64,000 nt of DNA from Branchiostoma floridae (Eukaryota > Chordata > Leptocardii > Amphioxiformes > Branchiostomatidae): the NCBI RefSeq assembly GCF_000003815.2, contig NC_049994.1, positions 15,232,659 through 15,296,658 of the forward strand, read 5' to 3'. Each line of letters begins with the position of its first letter. Within the stretch, counting starts at the first letter, position 1. Under the pieces are notes generated by a model that had not been told where the DNA came from, made no database searches, and saw nothing but the letters and a program-made list of their open reading frames with translations. Both the position numbers and the translations under genes were made by a program. Below are positions 46,801-58,800 of the stretch, piece after piece.

Positions 46801-49800
46801 ACAACATGTTTTACATGATGACTGTGTCAGCATGCATCATGAAGACATACAGTGAGAAGTGTTACCACAGTGAGAAAGGTAGTAACAAAGGTTATAGAGA
46901 AAGTGGTGGACAAGTATACATGTAGTTAAGAGATGCATTGTAACATGGGTGCACAGCTTGGCTATTTGTAATTTGTATGGCCCAGCTGCACTAGCTTCCA
47001 TTGTTAGCCAGCAGTTATACAATGGTGTCAATAGGAATTGCAAGCCAACAGGGGGGTTGATATGGTAGATAATCAATGTCAGTTGCTATTGATGAGGCAC
47101 AACCACAAGGAACTCTACGATGGTATCACCATGCATGCTAAAGTGAATCAGAAATATGTTGTTTAATGATTAACATGTAGTACTAGATGTAGTGTTACAG
47201 ACAAATGCAACTGATGTTAACATTCTGCAGACTTATTCACGGTGACAACATTACACAACTCCACAAAATGAAACATAGAACGGTACTGGCCACCATGTAA
47301 TATATGATGTCTATGTGTGATGAAATACAACAAGATGTACCTACAATGTAAACATGTACATGTAGTCTGGTAAAAGTGCACTTTTGAGCACACAGTATAA
47401 ACTACATGATTCTAAGCAAATGGTATATGGCAAGTAGTAAGGCTGTGAACTGAATACAATGCCTATAACAAGATATGGAATAGCTACATGATGGGAACAA
47501 AATGATTGCACAAGTTATACAGTGGATGTAACATGACTACTGCACAGTCTGCATTGAAGAAAATTGATGGTTCTGAGACAAAGCATGGAGACGTAAACCT
47601 TACCTCCTTACCCAGAGAGAAGTAGATTCCAAGATGTCTTAAAAATTGCTAGACAAGCTGTTAATGCAATGTAATCATCTCAGTCATGTGGTTGTAATGA
47701 TTTATGAATGAAGAATGGTACCACAGCTACTGATGCGCCAGCTTCCAAGTGTCATCTTAGTTTTTGGACTGCTGAGATTCAAACTTTAATAATATTATTT
47801 GCTCATACTTAAGAAAGGTTAGGAGCTTGGATTTTTAACATCTTGAGCAGATCTGAAGTATGCATTGTAGTTAATTGTCCCGAAAGAAATTTCTCACACA
47901 GAAAATGGAAGATATAGTGTTTGATCTATATTGTTCTTGTTTCGATCAATTTAGCATTAAAGGTGGCCCAAACACAGAAACTGCAGATGAAAATGACTGT
48001 ATCTATGTTGCTTTTCAATCTGTTCCTCTGAAAATTTGTACTACTTCAAAGTACCCCAAATCAGACAAATGGGGCAGCCTTAACATGGTGGAGCAGCTTA
48101 CTTTGTATGGAGATAGGGAGTATCCTTTTTTTTTTAACTGTTCCTTTCAAAGTTACCCAAAAAAGACAAATGGGACAGCCCAGACAACCTGTAACACTGG
48201 TGGAATGACTTACTTTGGATGGAGATAGGGGGGTTCTCCTGCCTGCGCATGCTGGCCAGGTGCCGGGCCTCCTCCTCCTGTTGTTGTTGTAGTTGTTGTT
48301 GCATCATGCGTTCGTGCCCGTCCTGGATACTCATGCTTTCCATGCGGTGGGTGGGGTCCATCACTACAGTACAGGTGACCACAAACTTCAGTGCACAACA
48401 TGCTTCAGGCAGTTACCACACAGGGGTGTGACCACACAGTTAAGTACAGAGTCAAGCTCACACATACTAGGTTACTTGTAAGTAAACATTTCCCAACTAG
48501 TAGCTTTGTGACTCCAAGATCCTAGCACACACGTTAGATTGTACCAAACCTTCTAAAATGATTATTGCCATGCGTCAACCTCTAGTGATAATGTTTTATA
48601 CTTTACAGTACAAGTGCAAACAAACTGTGACATGTGACCTCTGAGATACAGATATTAGCTTTTGCCTTGAAGTTGTAGTAAAATGTACATTCTGCAGTCC
48701 AATTTCACACACAATTAGCATGACAATGAATTATGGAGTTGCAATTCCATTCAAGATTGGTGAATGCAAATGTTGAATGGGCATGTTGTACAATTTTGCA
48801 AGGCACTGACGCACATTTCTAAAGATTAGTCAATGGCATAATCTTAAAGAATTTTGTACATTGTTAGTAGAAGTGCATAATACTGAGTGCATGATCAAAA
48901 AACATTATTATCACATGCACCTCTCCTTCTTCTGCTAGGTAGACTTACCTGACTTTTTTCTTTCTAACAAGAAGGCCACTCAAAAAAGGGACATACATTG
49001 TACTTACCTTAGTTACAAACCTTACTTACCTCAGTACCTCACTGCCTGAAAGGAAATAACAATCTTATCTCTCCCTTGCCCTGTTGGTATAAGAGGGTTG
49101 TGTTAACTTCACTCTAGGACTTGTCTGTTAGAACTCACGTGTTCCGAGCTGCTGCCCTGCCGGCTGTGGCATGGGGTGTTCCCCTGGGATCATCTGTCGC
49201 CGCGACTCCATCGTCTGAAGCTTCTCCTTGACGCCCTGGTACGCCAGGTTGCTCTGGATCACCGTGTTCTTCTTGACCCGCGTCAGCTCCGGGTCGTCGA
49301 TTACCGTGTGGTACGCCTTCCCCTTCTGCTTCTCGAAGTCCTCATGGTACTTCACCTGGAGGGTTCAGAGGTCGGAGGTTATGACATGGTGTTTCTATTA
49401 CCACGAGGTCAAACCCAGTTCTATTTGACAAAGTAACATAGAACATCGTGTCAGCCATTTTGTTTGCAGATAAAAGAGCTCAAGGGTTGCAGTATGAGCA
49501 AAATGGCAGACATAATGCTTATTCTGTCCAAAGGTCGAACAAGATTCTATTTAGTAGAGGTCAAACATAGAGACAACATGTCAGCCATTTTGTTCACCAC
49601 AGAGGACTCTTCAGGTATTTCACTTGAAGGGGTTTAGAGGTGAACAAAATGGCTTACTTGGCATTGCTGATGTTCTAAAGACAAACAAGGTTAGAACAAG
49701 CATGATCAACGTCACTGTTAGAATCAGGCAAAATGGATGGGCAGTCTTGTTCCTCCAAGTATCCTTTGTAAGCTGTAGCTACTGGTGTTGAAATGGCTTG

Positions 49801-52800
49801 TAATTTAGCAACAACCTCAAACACCACAAGTTCCAAGATCATGCTATACAAGACATATGGAAAAGAATCATGACATGGAATGTCCTCTCTATAAAGTGTT
49901 CTCAGTGCACTATTTTAACTTCTTTGAAAAGGTAGCGAGACATTCAAGTTTTAATCAAGAAATTGCAAAAGATCAATATACGCAATCAAACATTTTCATT
50001 CACAGTGAGGGTAGAAAAAACATTGAAAATCAGGCAGTATTTGTATTTTTGAAATCCTCTTCATGCTTACAATTAACATGTCATGAGATAATACAACATG
50101 ATAAACCTATGAAATGCTGAAAAGGGAACAAACATTATAAAAATCTAACCAAAATCCATGCTTTGGCACAATAGATGGAAATGTCAAAAATCAATCTTTT
50201 TGACATCACAACATCATGCTACACATCATGTATACACAGCAACAGTTTCAACCCTAATTCACACAACGGCTGAGTCTCCAAGTCTACCTCGCTGGAGATC
50301 TTTGTTGCGTTTCTGATTCTGGCCATGTCCGGTGTGTCCAGGACGGCATTGTACATGTTTATCTTCCTCCCCTTCCTGTACTCATTCTGTGGAGGAAAAT
50401 GGCGGATTGCCATGGCAACAAGTCAGTACAAGAAGAATAGATATGGAATATATACTTTACTTGAAACCCTGGGTGATTTCATGGATGAAAATGACTGAGA
50501 AAATGAAGAATGGTTTTCCAGGATTTGAGTATGACCCACAAAATGAGATGAAAAACACTGTATCACTTCTACACAATATCATATGGAAATTGACTATCGA
50601 CTTCAGGCTAAGTGATACAATAAAACCGGAATAAAGGACAACCATTGGCACAACAGAAGACCAAATCTTTTCTACCATGTCTGTACTTTCATGATGAGAA
50701 ATCTAGAATCTAGAACAGTTGCTTTAGATCAACAAAGATGTCCCTGCAACAGTACACAACAAAGGAGACAACTTGACACTCAGGACATGAGACCAACAGA
50801 CTTACAAAACCATATGTCCACATGACAAGCCACAACACTTTCTTGTTGTATGAGCCAATATATATATACAATCCATCAAAACTAATGCAGACTGAAATTT
50901 TGCAAGATGTCAGTAACGCAATTAACAACAGTATTCTGACATTTCCACATCAGTACAGGAATACACCAAATGCCTTGTAACTTTGACACACTGTACAGAC
51001 TTTTGTCATCTTTTTTCAAATGATTAGTAAGTCTTGATTCCACAGGACACTACTGGTCTGTAATCTAAACAATTGCCATGTATCTACAACAAAAGAAAGA
51101 CATAAACAGCTAACTGAAGGCAACACAAAAACAACTTCACAACAATTGACGTTTCAGCACCATGAACAGCGACACCCACACCACAAGTCTTTACCTCACT
51201 ACTTAGTTTGGAAGCTCTTTTGATCCTTTCGTAATCCATAGAGTCCATGATGCCATTGGTACCAGTAAAAGTACCCCTGCCCTTGCTGAAGTCCTTTCTG
51301 TACAGGGTCTGGTCGTGTCAAAATATAGAGACGGTTATTTTCAAAAGCAACTTTCACAACTAGTTGAGCATTGGACCTTCCACTGTCTCCCAAGAGTCAG
51401 CAGCTTTACAGACCCAATAAACAGGCAGAACTAACAATAGTAAGAATCTCAAGACAAATAACCAGCCATGATTTGCTTTGAGAATACAACACAAGAAATT
51501 CAAAACAATAACCTAGCAAACGCAATGAAAAAAGGCCCAATACAATAAATTTGACCTTTCTCCTTTTTTTTGAAGACACTAGGCTATACCATTTTCGTCA
51601 CGGCATTCCAGTTCAGCATTCCGGTTCAGTCGAACATTTTCTTAATTTATCAAGCTACCATGAAATTGAAGCTCTTAATATGCTAGGCATAAATTACATG
51701 TCTTAACATAAAAGGAATGTATGGGGAGCTCTGTAAGCAAAGGGGGTAGATTAGACTTACAGTTTCATAACAATTAATAAAAACAATATATCCTTGCTAG
51801 TTTATGAACTAGGGTGTTTTAAGGTGTAAATGTTTACTTACTTGCAGCAAATTATGTTTCAGGGAGTAAAGAGCACTTTAAAGAGTAAAAAAAAAGCATC
51901 ATAAGATTGCAAATTTTCTTGGCATTGTAGGGGCAGCCGGCCTACATGGCACAGGGTGGTTGTTGATAACTTGCAGCCAATTAATTATCTTTGATGGGGA
52001 ACACATAAAGCATCTTAACGGAGTAACTACTGCATCTTAAAAGTTTTCTTTCTTTGCACAGGCTCATGAAGGGGTAGCCAATAGATAAAGGGCAGGGTGG
52101 GGCGTTCGTTGGAGATACCTTACAGCCAATTACCTTTCAGGGGAGGAAAAAAAAGCATCTTAGATGGGGTAAGGTCATAGAAGAAAGCATCTTAGAATTT
52201 AAAAACGTTTCTTTCTTAGCATTTTGGTTTAAGGAAGGGGCAGCCTGCGTCATAGGGGAGGGGGGCGTAGTTGATAACAGCCAATTATATTTCAGGGGAG
52301 TAAAAAAGCATCTTACAGGGGGAAAGAAAAAAGCATCTTTGTAACTTTTCTTTCTTGGCATTTTGGTTTAATAATGGGGCAGCGTGAGAGGGGAGGGGGT
52401 GTTGTTGATAACTATCAGCCAACTATCTTTGAGGGCAGTCAAAGAAGAACAAAAAGCATTATATAAAACTGCGACAAGTTTTCTTTCTGGCACGGGAAGG
52501 TCAGCGAGTTCAATAGGCACGGGGTGGGGGAGGGGGGCAGTGTTGATACCTCGCTCTGTATTTTGGTGTTCCGTCTGATCCTCTCGGCATCAATGTCATC
52601 AGTGACCACGTGTAACTTTCCGACCTTCAACTCTTCATCGCGATACTGGAGCTGATGTTTCCATGGAAATGGGGCATTTTATGGACCGTGATGAAGTTGT
52701 AAAATTACTAGCATTCAATATCCAATAAGAGAAAAGCTTTCAGCATGAAATAATCTATTTTTACCATGTTGCCAGCAAAGCTTCTCTGGACTAAGCAGAT

Positions 52801-55800
52801 GAACATACTTTGATAGAGCAGGGCTTATTGATTGGAGCAAGGGCTATTATAAGGGTAAATACAATTTCAAGCAAATTGCTTTTATCTAAAATTTCCTTCA
52901 TTCCTTTCTTCAAAAACAGTCTTAACTCTGCTGAACTTTTATGAAAGCTAAACTTTGCTAGGACATTTACAGTACCCAACAAGTCATGAAGACCCTGACT
53001 TTAAGGCACATTCATGTTCAGGGAAGCACTTTATTTAAAAGTTATGGCAAAAAGCTTAGGGTACTAAACGTTGGCACTGGGGATAGTAGGGTGGGGTTTT
53101 CTTGTACCTCGCTCTGTATTTTGGTGTTCCGTTTGACGCGCGCGGTGTCCAGATCGTCTGTAACTGCTGTCAATCTTCCTGCCTTTAACTCTCGGTCACG
53201 ATACTGCACCTAGTCACGTAACCGGGGGAAACGGGAGGGTGGAGATGATCATATGTAATGGAATGATGGGAGGTCACAGTCAGCCATTTTTAGTGTGTCA
53301 AAAGTCAATTGAAAGGTCATTAACAAAAATCCGTGTGGTCCATAATTTTGTATGGTGCCACCTTTTTGAAGTTAATTTGACAAAAACTGTTTTGAAATTC
53401 AAAGCATTTTAGCATTGAAACAATCCTAAAAATCTAACTCTGTGACAGCTGTTTTGCTTGTTAAGAGAGAAAAACGATACAGAAGTATGGTTTGAAGACA
53501 GACTGTGATCTCAGAGAATGGAGAAAAAAGTGGAATAGTGTGGAGAAGACATGACTTTGAACTGTAGTCATCTGATAAAAGAACTAGAAATATTTCAAGT
53601 CTGCTGACCTCATTTGTTTTTTCAAACAACAGAAATTGGTGGAAATTTTACATTTCCAAGCATTTTCAGATGACGAGTCATCAATTTAAAATGTTTCCCT
53701 ACCAAAAAATTACTGTTAATCCAGTTCAAAGTCATGCAAATCAAGAAAAAAAAGAAGATGGTACAGTGGATTATAGTCAGTGAAATATCAACACATAGCC
53801 AGAGCCATTCAGTTACTTGGATCTTGAATCTGATCTTTAAGAAAAGTTAAAAGTGTCTTTAAGATTATCTGAAAGAAAACCAAGCAATGAAACATGTCTG
53901 GCTTAGTGCTAAGATTGTTGATATTCCATTAGCTATAATGAAGATGAAGAATCAGAAATGCACATGAGAATGAAGCAGAGTCGCAATGGGGTGAACCGGG
54001 AGGGTGTGGCTCTAGGTTGCCATGGCAATGGGAAACTTTGCACTAGGCCAGCAACTTTACAAAAGATATGTCTATGGGGTATTCTTTTACCATACATGTA
54101 TAGAGCTCTTTGAAGCAGCTTGGTACATGGGTTGTTTACAAAAAGGAGCTTCAATACTCATTTTAGAGCCATACAGTAGGCCATTATCAGAGTGCTTTTG
54201 GGCAGGAAACTTGCAAAAGGGTAGCAACTTTACTAAAGCTAACTATGGGGTATCTTTACCTTACATGTGTGCTCTTTTAAGCTGTTTACAGAAAGGAGCT
54301 TCTAGGTCGCCATACAACAGGCCATTACCACTGTGCTTTACAGCTTTAGGGGAGAGGAGATGAATGATTTCCAACCATTATCAGCAGACCATTGCCTTAT
54401 AAGGGAAGGGGGCGATTTTCCTGGGGGGGGGGGTCTGTATTTACCTCGCTGAGCATCTTGGTCACCCCCTTGATTCTGTTCATTTCCGGATCGTCCAGGA
54501 CGTTGGTGTAGCGGGCTCCAGTCTTCCTGGTCTTCTTGTCCCTGTATTGCAGCTGGGGGGGGGGGGGGGGGGGATTCCACAGGTTTTATGGACATGTCCT
54601 TGGTGAAGAGGTGTCATGCTCATCCGCAGACCAAGAAAGTAGTATCCAGACTTTCTCTGCCATAACAGTTTTGATGGACATGCTCTTGATGGAGAGACAT
54701 CATGCTTATTCACTGACCAAGATGATATAGCGTTTTTCTCACATCCTTTACCTTAGACGACCATTATCAAGAACTTGCCTCCCGAGCATCTTTTTAACCA
54801 GAGGGTTTTCAGAACTGGTTCAACACACATGCTCTTGAGGATGCCACTAGGACGTCATCATAACCACTAAACCAGCATCTCAACACAGCAGTTTGCTGTG
54901 ATATGCTGATGGGTACATCATGCTTATCAACAGGCCGGAACAACATCATCCAATCTTCCTCTGCCACACGAATCTACCACAGGCAGTCAAGAATCTGCTC
55001 CTTCAGAATATTTGTCTCAGGCATTCTTGGTACCATCTAGCAGGCAATGTATTGAGTAAACTACTTAGTATAGACTTTGAGCATTCCTGTAATACTGATC
55101 ATCAACAATTTTTTTCTGTGATGCAATAGGATGCTTAAACAGCCTTGTAAGGTCAAAGACCATGTACATTGTACCCTATAACCTCTTTCTCTAGTTCATG
55201 TTATGAGATGCAGATATGACATGGAGGACCAGACATGCTCAAGACATGTTCCATTGTCATCATTACATCTAAAGATTGTATATTTTCAAGAATTCATCAT
55301 ATACCGGTACCCCTAGCAGTCATGCCTAAAGGTTCATCTATAGCAATGCACTTTAAACTTAATTTATAAGTCTTTATATATAGGTATAGGTAGACTCCAC
55401 AGTAATTGTCATGCTTAATTGCCATAGATTGGAGTCACATTCAACCGAGCTGTACCTGTATATACTTCATTCAGAAACAAGTTAACATGCTATTTCTCCA
55501 TCTTTTTCAGGTTTGTAGATTGAACTACGTATGTACCTCACTCTGGAACTTGCCAACGTTCTTCATACGGTTCAGTTCTGGATCGTCCAGAACCGTGGTG
55601 TACCGATTCTTTTCATCAAACTTTCTCACTGCTACCTGAGCCTACGTGTTGTGAGGAAAGGTGCAGATGAGAGAAAGAAAGAAAGAAAGAAATGAAACAA
55701 AATGACAGCAAGACTCAATAAGAAGGAGAAACAGAAAAGCAAGGTAGTTATAGGACAAACAATACAGAAAAGAAATACACAGCTCCTTTAATATATTTGG

Positions 55801-58800
55801 TTACAAAGTTCACGTCCTCTTCCAAAATGTTTCATATATTGTTTTTGTTTCTCATGTTGTTCAACCTTGCAAGGCAGGGATAACCAACAATTTGTTTATT
55901 TGTTTGTGTTTACCTCTGATGCATAGGCATTTGCCTCCTTCAGTCTCTTCATCTCTGGATCCTGCTGGATGGTTGTGTACTTGCCACGCCCCTTGCTGGC
56001 ATCGTCCTTGTCCTTAATCTCTCCATAGAGAACCTTAGGAATATCCCAACCAGCCATTGTTTGTTTATGTTACAATTCACTAGACATTAGCTGCTGATTA
56101 GCCATTGATACAAGATCAGGGAAAGCCCATCACATTGTCTGTGCTGACTGGATTCTGCCTCCAAAAGGCACTTAACCATTCTCACGCTATTCATACTAGT
56201 ATTAAAGCATTCCAGATGTCAAGAATGACCACCAGACCACAAAGGTACAACCATAGCTACAAGCAGATTCAGTAAGCCCAACCTGTGTTGGTCGATCTTC
56301 GACATAAGAGACTGTGCCATGCTATTCACAAATAGAATATGTTTATCAAAAAGCTGTACTGCTTTGAGGGGAGGACTACATGTAAGTATGTAGTATATTT
56401 AAGGCAAGCATCACTTATTGAGGATTTTGACTGCCAATTCCCCAACATGAAACTTTCCCAATCACAAGCAGTTTTCTGAAAACATTATGCCTTCCGACAT
56501 AATCCAAAGTCCAACACCTAGACTTGTATTTGATATCAAGTCACACAACATTCCTTGTGGCAGGCATGAATACCTGGCTTTGGAACTTTCCAACTTCCTG
56601 GAGGCGCTTGAGTTCGGGGTCGTCGATGGCGGCATGGTACTTCTGTCCATGTTGCTCCAGGCGAGTGTGGCCATAGTGGATCTATTGAGAAGTGAATTAG
56701 GCAGAGGAGAAAGATATAGACACCGAAAGGGACAGCCAGCAATACAGGTAGGAAAAATAAATGATCAGCCATTCAAAATTAAGAAGAAAGCGTTAAGACT
56801 AAAATAATATAAAAAGAAATGAAGGGAAAAGAAAATAGGCATGCATCTAACAAAGGTTAAAATAGTGCTACCAATAACAGTGTACACATAAGGGTGTTTT
56901 GGAAGGTAAGCTAGGGATAAGGTGCACTACATGTACATGTGTAAAGTTGCTTAAAGGTATACATGGCATGATTTTTCCAATTTTCTAATGTCAATTTTCC
57001 TTGAAGAGCACAAATCTTGCCTTGTATACTTTTATTGTGAGCAAACTGAAAGAAAAGCATTACAGGCAGGCAGAAAGGTTTCAACATAAACAAAACAGAG
57101 AGAAGAGAGATAGAAAGGAACAACAAAGAGCAACAGGTGTCCAGCAAGTGGTGTGTAAGAAGATGGGAAACAGTACACAGATAGATAGAAGGCATGAGAT
57201 GCATCAGAGCAAAGAAAAAAACACCAGAGAGACATGGTGGAAGAGAAAGGTTTAGGTTCTGGGAGCAGTTGGAAGGATGGAAGAGGAGAAAGCTTCTTCG
57301 AAGGAAGAGACAGTGGTCTACTGTAGCTTTGGTTTGGTTTGGTTAGCTAGGCGGATCCTACGACTACAAAGTAAGCTTCTTCTACGAAGGGAAGGGACCT
57401 CGTCTACTCTTGTAAGGCTTCCCTAACTGTTTAGTACTGTTAGTGGATAGTTTCGAGGTCCATGTACCTGACAGTAAGTGAGCGCCTCAGGGTCTGCCAT
57501 AGTGCACACCGTCCACGTTGGCTGCCTATATCTTGTTGCCTCCACGACCTTATTATTGTTATTGTTCCCATTCAAAGCCGCTAGGTCCTCATCGAGGGTG
57601 CGCACTATCCCCCGCATCGATTGCTCGTGGAGTTCGATAAGACGGCGCACCATGTCCTGGGTCATGGGGGTGTCATCATCCTCCTCCTGACCCCCATCCC
57701 TGAGCGCCTCAGGGGGAGTGTCCGAGCGGCGACTCGTAACCGACACCCCTGGTTTCTCATCTTTCACCGCCCCTGCTGACTTCAAACCCACCTGCTCTAT
57801 CGTCTGTTTCACCTCTTCTACCTGCTCTTTAGTCTCTACGACATCCCCACCCTTATATATAACCTCCAGCTCCGCCTTTCCAGCAGAGTCGGCCCCTCTT
57901 AACTCCTCTCCGGACAGGCTAAAACCTACCTTCTTCTTCCCACGGTATTTAGGCGCCCCTTTACTACTGCTTGTACCCTCAGTATAGGATGGGATCTCTG
58001 GTTCACGATGCTTACCAGAGGCAACATCTTCGTAGAATTTGGCCATGCTTTCAATATCTAGGGACCACTGAGGTTCCTCAAACTGTGTGCTTTCTGATAC
58101 CCTATCCCCGAAAGAGCTCTCAAAAACTTGCCTTTGGTATTCAGCCTGAGCGGTAACTTTGGACAGAGTCAGGGCCCGCTGTGTCTCTGGATCATAAAGG
58201 ACTGTTGTGTAGCTACCTTTAGTTTCCTTAAACCTCTTTTCATAGTTAACAAAGCTGTCTAGACGCGAGATCTCGATAACGCGGCTGTTCTCGGAGTTGA
58301 ACAGCAGGGTCCTGTAGTTGCTGGTTTCGATGATGAGCTCTTCTTCGAATGCAACTAAGTTGTCAACCCTGGTCAGGTCTATGAGACGTAGGACCACCTT
58401 GTTTGTGGCACGTTTGACAATGGTCTCAAAGCTTTCCACGTAATCGTTGCGGAAATCCTTCTGTGATGAGATTGAAGACAAGTTCATGGCCTTCTTTGTG
58501 GCTGGGTCGTACAAAACTGCAACATGAGGCCCAACCTGGTGCGTGAACGCTTCCTTGTACTTGTCAAGGTGCTGGATTTTGGATATTTCCATCACATGCC
58601 GTGTTTCTGGGTCATACAAGATGGCATTGTAGTTCGCCTTTGCGATGTCATAGTCCTCGTGGTATCGGGTGACACCGATAGCCTGGGACATTTCGATTAC
58701 CCTTAGGATGGACATGTCTATGCTGGCGGAGTACGCAGCCCGACCCTCCATTGTTTGAGGGTAGTCTTTGCGATACCTAACCGAGCTCTGAACCTGGGTC

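Larger units (their letters stand above)
36676..48363 (-). other. Nebulin C-terminal linker, ten exons including micro-exons
   Basis: Exons 48363-48214, 46470-46396, 44736-44647, 43015-42941, 41608-41579 (30 bases), 40865-40770, 40158-40141 (18 bases), 39942-39883 and 39572-39474 all start and end in phase 1; 36761-36676 goes from phase 1 to 0. The encoded linker is Gln/Glu-rich at first ([15 protein letters not shown]). It then alternates KxRxIEDF-type exons with (F/W)DY(E/D)P-type exons. The two micro-exons were too short to stand out as open frames; they are placed by strong acceptors (CCATAAAG, CATCAG), GT donors and exact phase. Confidence 0.75.
49139..56681 (-). other. Nine nebulin exons, mostly one module each
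   Basis: Exons 56681-56574, 56033-55914, 55641-55537, 54552-54445, 53209-53108, 52651-52550, 51308-51195 and 50386-50288 are 99-120 bases, all phase 0, and each encodes one module of 33-40 residues. Each module runs from a (V/L)xY start through DDPE/DTPD-xxR to a terminal QSE or SSE at the splice. The ninth, 49355-49139, carries a full module ([17 protein letters not shown]...) and the start of the next, then Met/Gln/Pro-rich linker. It shifts to phase 1. One exon per module at the C-terminal end resembles vertebrate nebulin-family genes. Confidence 0.9.
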
